Part shown: piece by piece, positions 1-10,358 of the stretch
Position numbering within the stretch: position 1 is the stretch's first letter
How the letters are laid out: every line of letters begins with the position of its first letter
Assembly: GCA_023634235.1 (NCBI GenBank)
Contig: JAMKCF010000015.1
Location: forward strand, 3,325,698 to 3,389,697
Direction of reading: 5' to 3'
Length of the DNA stretch: 64,000 nt
Source: Pisaster brevispinus
Lineage: Eukaryota > Echinodermata > Asteroidea > Forcipulatida > Asteriidae
Made by a program: the position numbers and the translations under genes
The notes under the pieces: generated by a model
Seen by the model: the letters and a program-made list of their open reading frames with translations, nothing else
Told to the model about the DNA's origin: nothing
Database searches by the model: none

Positions 1-484
1 TTTTTTACACTAAATTCTATATTTACCAGCATTATTATTGTGGGTTTTTTTAATTTGTGAAATACATGTGTATTTTTGAGTACTTATGGTCTAAATTGAC
101 TCACTTATTACGCTGCGAGTTGTAGGCTAGGCCTGTACTTTGGAAACAGTTTTGTTTGTGTATATATGTGGGTTTTCCCCCCATTATTAAAAATATATAT
201 TCTTTATGGAATTGTAATTTTCATGTTTCTGTAAATTCTATTAATTTGTGTGAAAGCTTCAACCAAATTATGATCGAGAGAGAACATTTCCTATACTGAA
301 CGGACCTTGACAGGCAAGAGAAGCTTGCTGAATATTTACGCACGGATTCATTAATATCCTAGGCAGTGACATTCCCCGCACCGTGTATTACACGAAAAAA
401 ACAAAATTAATATTGGTTAGTTTCGTGTACATCGCAAATTGCTGTTTCATTGTCAATTTAAAGATTCCAAATCATTGCATCGTG

Positions 485-880
485 CTTAAAGTTGCACACT
501 TGCCTTCAAATTTCTCCAAGTTTGCTGTTTGAAATTGCTCCGTACCCTTTTCAAGAGTTGTTCGCGCCCCAAAACACCTCCAGTTTGTTGTAATTAGTGA
601 GTAGTGGTTTTAAAAAAACGACAACATAAATTTGCCTCTTGAAATACAATCACCAGTGAGACATAGATCTGCCATTTTGTAGAGTAAATTGGTTAACTAC
701 AAAATAACGGACCGCGTTCTGTCATGAGATCACACAAAAACAACACAATTTCAAGGGATATTTTTTTGTGTAAATCATTATACTCTACTTTTAAAATATC
801 TTTCCAACCATATTCATTTCAAAACAAACGCATTTTACAGCCCCTAAAGCGCCAAATCTGAAGGCAGCGTGTCCCTTTAA
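485..880. mobile_element. MITE-like element, AAAGGGACAC family, copy 1
   Basis: The ends are imperfect inverted repeats: the left begins with CTTAAAG and reaches TTGCCTTCAAA, the right ends GAAGGCAGCGTGTCCCTTT. The interior (AATTGCTCC, GTTGTAATTAGTGAGTA, CCATTTTGTA, ACAATTTCAAGGGA) recurs at 29323-29660 and 36195-36499. No coding capacity is seen. Confidence 0.7.
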
Positions 881-1075
881 TAAAATCAGTATAGAAACAA
901 AATTGCTCTGGTCACTGTTTGAAATATTGGTCGAGCCTCGGCCATAAATTATGCACACGAGGTTTGTTTGAGAACTATAAGAACATTTATGTCATATAAT
1001 ATGATTCGCAATCATCCATAGCTAGCACGTCTGTTAAAACAAATTTCAAAACTATTTTTTTATATTTTTTGTTTA

Positions 1076-1110
1076 TGTATTTATTTATTTATTTATTTAT
1101 TTATTTATTT
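1076..1110. repeat. (TTTA)n microsatellite
   Basis: About nine consecutive TTTA units. Confidence 0.9.
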
Positions 1111-1170
1111 TGCTGAAAATTCATCCATATAGACTTGTCTACTGTGTTAATAACTTAACGTTGTTCAAGG

Positions 1171-1536
1171 TATTATACAGGATCGGTAGAGCTGGGGAAA
1201 AAAAATAGTCGCAGACAGTGTTCATGTTTTGTGTGATCAGCCCTGTACATGAAGTGTACTGTGAAATTTGGGGCTTATTCCGAGTTAGGAGAAAATAGTG
1301 AAAACCGTGCACAGTTTTTAGCATTGTCCTTAATTTTGGTTGAAATATATAAAAAAAAATCGGTGGTTGTAATGGTTTCAGATAGGCCTACAGAGTTCTC
1401 GAACGTGACTTATTTAAGAGGGAAATTTTTCGCAGACAAACATTTTTCTATAGTAGGAACTTCATAACCAGTTTATCTTTCAGACTCAAATTTAACAATG
1501 ATGTGGGTTTTTTTTTTTATCCTTACCAATCCTGTA
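1171..1536. mobile_element. Inverted-repeat element, ACAGGATTGGTA family, copy 1
   Basis: Terminal inverted repeats read TATTATACAGGATCGGTAG at the left and ACCAATCCTGTAT at the right. The interior motifs GTTCATGTTTTGTGTGATCA and CTTTCAGACT recur in copies at 22241, 27803 and 52250. Non-coding. Confidence 0.7.
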
Positions 1537-4429
1537 TCTTTAAACATAAAATGATTTCCTATATTCTAAAAATATAAATAATTGGATTGTTACGCTCCGT
1601 ACAGCGTTTATAATTTATGGGTCAGAGTCTCGTATCAATACTGAACGTCCTTCGAGTCGGTATTCAACATTACAAAGGGTTTTTATTCAAAGCACGCTCA
1701 GTTTGTTTCGGTTTTTTTCCGGTAAACACCTGAAAAAGCAGCGTAAAAGGAACGAAAACGTATTCCAATCAGTGTCGTCCCTATGAATTATTTAAGAATA
1801 AATCAAATTGTTTAAGCGTGCGCGTGGATTTTCCATCTATAATTAAATTTACATGCGGGTCAACTGAAATATTTTCCACTTCTGGTAAAAGACTTTGAAG
1901 GCGTGGCCGATGATGCACATTAGACATTGATAGGTCTGGGGGCTTATGCTATTTTGTTGTAAATATTTATGAGGAAAAAAATATAATGTTATACGAAGTT
2001 CAAAGGTAAAGAGTTTATTATTAAAGAGTGGTTTAGTTTTAGTAATTTGAATTGCTATATTCTTATGGAAGCCAAAAGTGTATAGCGATCGACGATCAAA
2101 CAGTCGCCTAAGAGATTTGCATCTGACTGCTAAGACACCACAAATATTAGCCCAAGGAATTACACAAATGCAGGAAGAATCCACTAGTTACTGGCTCCCA
2201 GTAGGCCCAAAAGTTTGATTGGCGGGGATGGGTGTAGGAAATCTCAGCACCTACGCAGGTCGTAGTCAGCAAGACATCTGGAAGCATGTACGAAGAACAG
2301 ATGGCTCCATGCTTTAGCAGAGCGTTATACCTGGATATGTCTGTACATTTTTGTGCACGAAGTATATGAGTGAAAATATTTTTTCAGTCCCTAAAAAAAC
2401 ACCCAAAAAACACACCACATGAATAAATAAATTTAAAAAATACACAACTCTGGGACCTAATCCACCTCTCAGATGGAACAGTCCAGTTAAGGATATCAAT
2501 GACTTTAACTCCCCAAGGGAGTTGCCTTTTGGAGAGAAAACAGTGAAAACAATAAATTGTGCCATGATTTTTTTATTCAGCGCGGAGGTCAATATAGATA
2601 GCATGCTGTTGAACACAATGAGAAAAGGCATACCACTCAATCGGTAATATTATTTTTTTTATCTCAGAGTCAACAATGAGGTTGGTGGTTCACCTTAAGG
2701 CTCGCCATAGATTCTCTGGCACGTTAATGGCACTGTTCGTCTCTGCCTTGCGTCACCGATGAGAAAGACAAATAAAAGTTTTTAAAAACTCCCTAGCCTT
2801 GCCAGATAATGTTTGGAAAGATTTTGTTTGTATATTTTAGGATTAGTCACACACATCCCAAATAATGTGTTCTTCTGCAAATATTTAACAATGCCCCTCC
2901 TTGTATGGTGAGTAAAATAAAAACACCCCCCCCCCCCATTTTGTCTAACTTTTTCAACCTTTCAAGAATATCGTGCATTTCCAGAGAATACGCGCGTTTG
3001 CTTATGGTTTTGTGTTGACGAAGAAATGGCATCGGTGTCGAATTCTCAGGAATCGTCATGAGATGTAGAACGAACAAAGAGCCATTCTAACAGCTTTATT
3101 CCACGTACTGCATCTCTTTGGAACTCCTTGCCTGGTGCATGTTTCTCTCCATCCTACAATCTAGACAGTTCTAAGAGGAGTATCAATTCCTACCTTAAGC
3201 TCCCCTGAGTTATTTCCGTCTTAAGTGTTTTCTTACACAAAGAGTGGCTGTTAGCCTTGTTTGCGGCGAATTTGATTTTGAAAGGAGAAGAAGAAAACAA
3301 AAGAAAGACAGGGGGAAAAAACAAGTTAAAAGTAACAGAAAAAAGGAGGAGAGAATGGCGAGTCCTTCCATAAAATGGCTTTTAGTCTCATTTGTTTTCA
3401 TATTTTGGTCGGTTGATAATTAAGAATTGCAAACAATAACTGTAACAATAGAGTTTGGGTCAAAACGCAGCTCCCGGAGCCCAGTGCACGAAAACGGACG
3501 GTGATGGTTTTTATACATATTTTGTATAGCATGGTGGAGGCGACATAATGGCGAAAGGGTCTTCGTTTGATTACCAGAGGATGCGTTTCTTGCGTTAGAA
3601 TTGGTTTGAATGAACACTTGTTTTTGGTTATGTTATTTGTATTGATAGAGCTAACACTATTAACAGCAAATAGAACACGTCATTCCAACCATGGTTATGT
3701 TTCCAGTCAACCTGTTCCCCATTTGATAATTTCTATTTGTTAGATATTTTGATTCCAACGCAATGTTTTTAAACTGTTGTCTTTATACTTTTACGGTGTT
3801 TATGCTCTTTTTTGATTGTGGGTTTTTTACGTCTTCATTGTGTGCTTGAATACTCTATGGTATATAACTAATTAATTAATTTGTTAACTGATTAACTGGT
3901 TGACTGTATATTTTGTTGTGATTTCCAGTACAGCGTTTTGAGATTTTATGTAAAACGCTATATCAAGAATAAGCAGCCAGTGCATGGCAACGGTGACGAA
4001 ATAATCGGAACGCGCCGTTTTCAAATTGTGACGCAAGAAAGAAATTCGCTTCGCTTTTGCTTTGTTCGCATGATGACTGTATGAACCGAGCTTTTACCCG
4101 GACAATGGTTAACACATGCGATTTTAACTCCAACTCTGCGTCAGTTTGACCCATTTCTGGACACAAAGTCAAAATGGGTCATCAGGCCCCGCAGCATGCC
4201 CCGGAATCTGGGTCAATTCTGACTGGGACGTTTTTGGAGACGTGTAGTTTGTTGGTGTTCTTCAAAGACGGTGCATTTAAACTGAAATCGCATCGAAGCT
4301 CCACTTCAAACACTTCTATGTTTGTTTTTCGTTTACGGACAATAAGGATATGAGCTTTGGTAATAAAATATAATGTTAACAATTTCGGTTCAGTGGTTTT
4401 TATGTTTAAAGTATTTTTAAAAATCTTAC

Positions 4430-7212
4430 CGCATATATGACGCCAGGAATGCAGTCGTCGCAGAGATTTATTATCATTACCAATATAGCCCATGGCAACC
4501 AAGTTACAATCATAGCAAGGATGATGCTACCGAGAAGTTTAGATGCTCTCCTGTCTGACCGGCCCCTCGTATCCATAATTCTTGATCGACTGTCAAGACG
4601 TTTCGTCTCACTCCAATCTGTATCACTGCCTTGGTTGTTCCCGACAGTCTTTGTTTTTTCTTGGTTTGTAGCTCCTGCAGTCTTTGTCATTTCTTGGTTT
4701 GTAGCTCTTGCAGTCTTTGTCTTTTTTTGGTTTGTAGCTCCTTCAGTCTCTGTCATTTCTTGGTTTGTAGCTTCTGCAGTCTTTGTCATTTCTTGGTTTG
4801 TAGCTCCTGCAGTCTTTGTCATTTCATGGTTTGTAGCTCCTGCAGTCTTTGTCATTTCATGGTTTGTAGCTCCTGCAGTCTTTGTCATTTCATGGTTTGT
4901 AGCTCCTGCAGTCTTTGTCATTTCATGGTTTGTAGCTTCTGCAGTCTTTGTCATTTCATGGTTTGTAGCTTCTGCAGTCTTTGTCATTTCATGGTTTGTA
5001 GCTCCTGCAGTCTTTGTCATTTCTTGGTTTGTAGCTTCTGCAGTCTTTGTCATTTCATGGTTTGTAGCTCCTGCAGTCTTTGTCATTTCATGGTTTGTAG
5101 CTCCTGCAGTCTTTGTCATTTCATGGTTTGTAGCTTCTGCAGTCTTTGTCATTTCATGGTTTGTAGCTCTTGCAGTCTTTGTCATTTCTTGGTTTGTAGC
5201 TTCTGCAGTCTTTGTCATTTCATGGTTTGTAGCTCCTGCAGTCTTTGTCATTTCATGGTTTGTAGCTCCTGCAGTCTTTGTCATTTCATGGTTTGTAGCT
5301 TCTGCAGTCTTTGTCATTTCATGGTTTGTATAGCTCCTGCAGTCTTTGTCATTTCATGGTTTGTAGCTTCTGCAGTCTTTGTCATTTCATGGTTTGTAGC
5401 TCCTGCAGTCTTTGTCATTTCATGGTTTGTAGCTTCTGCAGTCTTTGTCATTTCTTGGTTTGTAGCTCCTGCAGTCTTTGTCATTTCTTGGTTTGTAGCT
5501 CCTGCAGTCTTTGTCATTTCATGGTTTGTAGCTTCTGCAGTCTTTGTCGTTTCATGGTTTGTAGCTCCTGCAGTCTTTGTCATTTCTTGGTTTGTAGCTC
5601 CTGCAGTCTTTGTCATTTCATGGTTTGTAGCTCCTGCAGTCTTTGTTATTTCTTGGCTTGTAGCTCCTGCAGTCTTTGTCATTTCTTGGCTTGTAGCTCC
5701 TGCAGTCTTTGTCGTTTCTTGGTTTGTAGCTCCTGCAGTCTTTGTCATTTCATGGTTTGTAGCTCCTGCAGTCGTTGTCATTTCTTGGCTTGTAGCTCCT
5801 GCAGTCTTTGTCGTTTCTTGGTTTGTAGCTTCTGCAGTCTTTGTCATTTCTTGGTTTGTAGCTCCTGCAGTCTTTGTCGTTTCTTGGTTTGTAGCTCCTG
5901 CAGTCTTTGTCGTTTCTTGGCTTGTAGCTCCTGCAGTCTTTGTCATTTCATGGTTTGTAGCTCCTGCAGTCTTTGTCATTTCTTGGCTTGTAGCTTCTGC
6001 AGTCTTTGTCGCTTCTTGGTTTAAAGCTCTAACAGTTGATGCTGTTTGTTGGTTGACTTCAGTACCATCAGAGAAAGTTGATTCGAGATAACCGGGAACT
6101 GTGGGGGAGTTTGTGCTGGAGTTTGGTAGCTGACTTGGCAGTGGCAAATCAATAATATTTTCCACTGTTACAACCACGCCATCTTGTTTGATGTCTTTCT
6201 CTTCGTACGAAAAACCTGCATTGTCCGCTCCTAAAACTCCAATGTTGCTGATATTGTCAGACAGTGTTAGATGCAAATCCCCAGAACCAACAACGGCAAT
6301 ATTGTGGCTGTCAGATACATTTCGACATTGGTGTCTCAAGTCTCCCCTCTGCTGGATGTTCCTCTGCTCCATGGTGGCCAGAGTCTTCCCAATTCTCTTG
6401 TACACATAATAGTATAGAATAATCACAATGGTAACAGGTATCCAGAAAAATAGAACAGGTGAGATGATACTAACTGCCAGACTTTCCACATATTGCGGCT
6501 GGCATGTGCCATCTTGTACATTCCTACCGCCAGCAAATACCGGCCAAAGTACAGTTATCGGTAGCCAGATGCACGTCGGTATGATATACGTCAATGAGAT
6601 TAGTGAGAGGGCTACTCGTTTGGTTCGCCATCTACGACGATGATAAAATGGTTTCTTGAGGGCCACGAAGCGATCCAAGCTGATGGCAACGGCACTAACA
6701 ACTGAAAAATGACTAAAGGCATGATCACAGAAGAGGAATATATCACAGAAGATTTCGTTGAAGGGCCAATATCCGACGATGAACACCAATCCATAAAGTG
6801 GCATGCACACGCAACCCACTAAAAGATCAGCTATAGACAAACTGAGTACGTAATAATTGTTGTAAGTTTGAAGGTGTTTATAACGACAGAATGATGTGAT
6901 AACAAGTAGATTTCCAGTTATTGTGACAAATACTATGATGGCAACCACAACCGTGACGAATATCTGGACGGAGAGCGGTAGATGAGTCGGAACGATTGCC
7001 GTGGTTAAGATCTTACCTATCGTGTCGACGCTGACTGTTCGAGTGATGTCATCGGAAAGATTGGAGACATTGAATCCAGTCGATGCAACTGAGGTTGATG
7101 TACTCTCTGTATTAGTAGCTGTTCCGGATTGAGAGAGCACGGTGTCAGTATGGAAAAGACTTCCATCAGATGTTGTGTCAATCGGTGGCAATTCCGAAGC
7201 TGGTATCTCCAT
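4430..7212 (-). CDS. Muscarinic-like aminergic GPCR, large exon (TM1-TM6), minisatellite in loop 3, frameshifted
   Basis: Class A GPCR of the aminergic/muscarinic type, expected in the plasma membrane. From the ATG at 7212: N-terminus of about 80 residues with N-glycosylation sites; TM1 about 82-106 with the G-N pair (N101); TM2 with LSIADL (D129); TM3 with C156, the amine-anchoring Asp D163 and DRF (180-182) in place of DRY; TM4 200-222; ECL2 with DGTC (C237); TM5 246-271 with P259. Loop 3 starts near 272 and from about residue 397 is a tandem repeat of MTKTAGATNHE-type units. TM6 (VTWLPWAI) and a CDDCIP extracellular motif follow, which is very muscarinic-like. The exon ends at GCG|GTAAGA. 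A 2-bp insertion near 5330 shifts the frame, so as written the product stops at 5314 and loses TM6; without it the exon would hold 927 codons. The TM7 exon was not found. The ligand is not predictable; acetylcholine or another amine fits. Confidence 0.85.
4640..6021 (-). repeat. 33-bp coding minisatellite (about 42 units)
   Basis: Near-perfect tandem units of 33 bp encode an 11-residue unit, MTKTAGATNHE, with NHE/NQE/SQE and AGA/AEA variants, in loop 3 of the GPCR. The unit length is a multiple of three, so copy-number change would keep the frame. The units nearest 6021 and 4640 are the most diverged, as expected for array edges. Confidence 0.97.
5329..5332 (-). other. Frameshifting TA insertion in the GPCR minisatellite
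   Basis: Every other unit reads TTTGTAGCT at this point, but this unit reads TTTGTATAGCT, with one extra TA. It moves the minus-strand frame by two and creates a stop within about four codons. It is either an assembly or sequencing error in the array or a real null allele. Confidence 0.9.
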
Positions 7213-8133
7213 GATTAGTCAAAATCAAAATAAGCATCAGAAACGGAACTCTTTGTGATACAGTTCTCCACCACGATTAATAGCCGGCTTAATATAAGAA
7301 ACACCGTACCCGCTGTGTTCTTTGAACTGGAACGATTTTGTTAAAAAGCCAACTTAATACTCGAACCTACCCAGCCCATGCGCGGTATAGTCATCATGCA
7401 CCTAAGTTCAGATTAAGATGCTTGAAGATTTGTGATAATCTGAATCCAGCTTGTTTTTATCTTTGTAAAAAAATATATATTTTTGTTAAACTCCAATCAC
7501 CGAAGCTTTCTCCAAATTGCATGTTACCATAGCAACGATCACCCACCCGCTTGTCACGTGTGAGGTGGAGGAGATTCTGTGTTGTGTACATTGTGTTGTT
7601 GTGGGCAAGTTCAGTTGTGCGCCGTGTCACATTATGGCTACGTCAGCAGACGAAAGAATGTTAACCTACACAGAACTGGTGCTTTGGTGTACAGTATATT
7701 CTTTATTTTAAAAAAAGCGAAAGCCGAAACATGGTGTCATCGGACATCATGTACAATTGGGTCTGTACATTCCAAACAGTTATGAATTTCTGTGCCATTC
7801 AAAAGGTCACATTCAATGCCGTTTTGATTGAATCATGATCATCACAAATTCAGGAATGAACTAAAATCTCCGTATGTACAGACCATGTTTTGTACAATTA
7901 TTGTATTTGTGTTTGTATTGTTTTTGTATTTAGTGTCCAAAACCAACAGCGGATGAACCGCCAAAAGGGAACAATAATATTCGAAGCTCTTGGTCTGGTT
8001 CTTGTAAAATTGCCTAAGAGATTAGGTGACATGCAAAAGTTGACAAGTGGCCCTTGAACATGGGTAGAACATTTCTCAAAATGCGACAGAAAAATTGCAA
8101 ACTCTGATAGTTTGTATACCCTTATTTTTTAAT

Positions 8134-8371
8134 GGGAATAACAGTGTGTGGAGCCGGTCTTCGTTGCGTGGTAATGACCGGGTTGGTGGCTGGCCGCCGT
8201 TACGGACCTCACCTTGGCTGGTGGCTGGCCGCTGTTAATGGACCTCACCTTGGTTGGTGGCTTACCGCTGTTAATGGACCTCACCTTCGGCTCGGTCCAT
8301 TAACAGCGGCAAGCCACCAACCCGGTCATTACCACGCAGTGAAAACCGGCTCCCCACACACTGTTATTCCC
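8134..8371. mobile_element. Fold-back element with TAAT target duplication
   Basis: Long inverted repeats run from GGGAATAACAGTGTGTGGAG at the left to its complement ending ACACTGTTATTCCC at the right. Both sides are flanked by TAAT (8130-8133 and 8372-8375). Inside, a block of about 40 bp containing GGACCTCACCTTGG is tandemly repeated. The open frame across it is a by-product of the palindrome. Confidence 0.8.
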
Positions 8372-9170
8372 TAATTCAAAACTGCTTGCGCAATAATTAC
8401 TTTAAGCAAGAAGTTGTGTATATATACACCCGAAGCTTCTCTCGATAGAGGAGGGGAAACCGTTCAAATGTCAGGTTTTGAAAGGCGATGCCCTTTTGGT
8501 AATGAGGGCTTTGTCCTTTCCCCGGGGAAATCAACCTTCGGACATTGTTTACATAATTCTCTTGCTCCGTTTCCCGTCCTCATTGTTACGTTGCACGGAA
8601 ACCAAATCTCAGGAATTCTAAAAGTATAATGGTTTATAATTAAATTTATTAAGCTTTTCTTCCTTTTTTTCTCTCTCCCCCATTCCCCCCTTCTTTTGTA
8701 TCTCTACACACAGTCTTTTGCACATGCTTTTGTTGTTCAATTATTCCCTTTTCTGAAGAATTCATGTGTGGGGGTCTAAGTTGAACAGAGCAAAACTTTT
8801 AAGATTTATTGTTCCATTGTGCATGAAAGATACGGGCCTGTGAAGAAGATCATACCCACACTCGCTGTTATCTCTTTTCTGTTTTGGGGCTGCTTTGTGA
8901 TTTTCTGATGGAAGCTGAGGCATGCATTTGCGAAGAGATTTCGGAGAAGTGGATTATGTCCACTGCAGAGAGAAATAATCCGTCGTTGAAATCCACAATC
9001 TGAGAAGCATTTATGAAACATGTGGCGTAACAGTGGGGGGGGGGGGGGGGGGGGTACGGGGCACGTTGATGTCCCAGTTTCATATGATAATTTCGATGTT
9101 CCATTTACACGCAGACAATGTATTTGTTTTAAACGCCCGATTGAAAGACCCCCCCCAAAAAAAAAAAATT

Positions 9171-9300
9171 AAGTAAATAAGTAAATAAATAAATAAATAA
9201 ATAAGTAAATTAAAATTAAAAATAAATAAATAAATAAATAAAAAGAAACATAAATAAATAAATAAATAAATAAATTTAAAAATACATTAAATAAATTGAA
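9171..9300. repeat. (AAAT)n low-complexity tract
   Basis: Runs of TAAA units with AAAATTAAA interruptions, followed directly by the fold-back element at 9319. Confidence 0.9.
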
Positions 9301-9318
9301 ATAAAATGACGCACCTAT

Positions 9319-9582
9319 GGTGGCCCTAAAGGGACATCAATCATATATATTTTCGTGAATATTTACGTAAATATTCACAGTTTTTGCCCCAATTCGCAAA
9401 TATTCACATAAATATTTGCGACTAAGGCACAAATCATGAATATTTACGTAAATATTCACGATTTGTACCCCCAATTTCGTGAATAATCACGTAAATATTT
9501 ACGTGAATATTTGCGAATTTGGGCAAAAGCCGTAAATATTTACACATTCACGTATTATGTTTGATGTCCCTTCAGGGCCACC
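9319..9582. mobile_element. Fold-back element built of tandem TATTTACGTAAATA palindromes
   Basis: Terminal inverted repeats are GGTGGCCCTAAAGGGACATC at the left and GATGTCCCTTCAGGGCCACC at the right. The interior is a series of near-palindromes of the type GTGAATATTTACGTAAATAT, separated by short spacers such as TTTTTGCCCC and GGGCAAAAGCC. Confidence 0.8.
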
Positions 9583-10062
9583 ATTTGCACCCCTTTGTGC
9601 CCCCAAAAACTTGTACCCAAGTTACGGTGCTTTATGAAACGTTTCTCAGATTGAAAATGTTTTGAATCCCATTCTCTAGAACCATGTTCCTTAGAAGGGA
9701 ATAATTTTTCACAATGGAATTTGTTATCAACAGCTGCAGTGCTTCTTACCAAGTGAGTTTTTATGGTCATTAATATTTCAAGTACTTTCCTTTACTGTGT
9801 ATACCGCCCCCTCGTGTCAAACTCCTACATTATCATGTTCGTTTCCACACAAAAAAAGCAACAATCTTCAATCGATCCCAGGTTTGCAAACCATGTGTAC
9901 GTGTGTTATGTGTGTGGGACCATCGGATCATTATACGGATGACGATTTCGTTGGTGGTTGATGTGGTGTTGACTGAGTCATTTCCATATCCGTGATCGAA
10001 CTTTGTAAATGTTTGTGTGTTTTGTTTGGCCTTCAGTCGTGGAAGGTTTTGTGACGTATGGG

Positions 10063-10072
10063 CTTTTTATAT
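10063..10072 (+). promoter_or_regulatory. TATA-like box of the inhibitor gene
   Basis: CTTTTTATATGC lies about 230 bp upstream of the start codon at 10299, leaving room for a 5'UTR of about 200 nt. It is the only TATA-like motif in a sensible place; no initiator is clear. Confidence 0.3.
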
Positions 10073-10298
10073 GCTCCTCTCCCCGCTGACAATGGCATTA
10101 TAACTTCCCTTATTTGTGTACACAGTTTACAGTACACGTTGAGTTCCAACTTCTTCATTCATCGTCACGAATTCAGTGCAGTTGAGTTTGAGTTAGACTA
10201 AGACTCGATTAAATAAAGAGTAAGACTTTAAAAAGAAGACTGGATTGGAGAGACGACATCATTCTCACAACAGAAAGTGTTGTTTGTTGTTTGTGAAT

Positions 10299-10358
10299 AT
10301 GACTCTTCAGAGGAATTTTAGTGTGTTTTTGTGTGCCATTTTCGTTATTGTGCCTTTG
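10299..10358 (+). CDS. Exon 1: signal peptide
   Basis: The ATG at 10299 opens 20 codons ending in a hydrophobic run (FLCAIFVIVPL), followed by the donor TTG|GTAAGT. Ends in phase 0. Confidence 0.85.

Larger units (their letters stand above)
1..4429. other. Non-coding stretch 3' of the GPCR exon (intron or flank)
   Basis: This lies beyond the GT donor that ends the GPCR exon on the minus strand, so at least its right part should be intron. I looked on the minus strand for a TM7 exon with an N-P-x-x-Y motif and found no convincing one, so that exon is probably off the left edge. The stretch holds two inverted-repeat elements (485-880, 1171-1536), a TTTA microsatellite, and otherwise AT-rich unique-looking sequence with only short chance reading frames. 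Confidence 0.6.
7213..10298. other. Intergenic region between two divergent genes
   Basis: The region sits between the 5' ends of the minus-strand GPCR and the plus-strand inhibitor gene, so it should hold both promoters. It contains the fold-back elements 8134-8371 and 9319-9582, a G run at 9037-9052, an AAAT-rich tract at 9171-9300 and a TATA-like sequence near 10065. No exon is convincing. Confidence 0.6.

Noticed and set aside
2314..2640. 108-codon minus-strand frame as a possible TM7 exon or separate gene
   Set aside because: No N-P-x-x-Y, no splice sites in the needed phase, no recognisable domain.
2836..2870. NPKIY-like minus-strand peptide considered as TM7 of the GPCR
   Set aside because: The surrounding residues are not hydrophobic and no acceptor precedes it.
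4640..6021. CRISPR-like regular 33-bp repeats
   Set aside because: No spacers, units abut directly, and the host is an animal genome; it is a coding minisatellite.
4437..6091. Long plus-strand open frames with hydrophobic repeats (SWFVAPAVFVI type)
   Set aside because: They are the antisense of the GPCR minisatellite. A 33-bp period keeps all frames without a stop open, and no TM protein logic or splice context exists.
8132..8374. 80-codon plus-strand frame with repeated GPHLGWWL
   Set aside because: Falls wholly within a fold-back element; produced by its internal tandem block.
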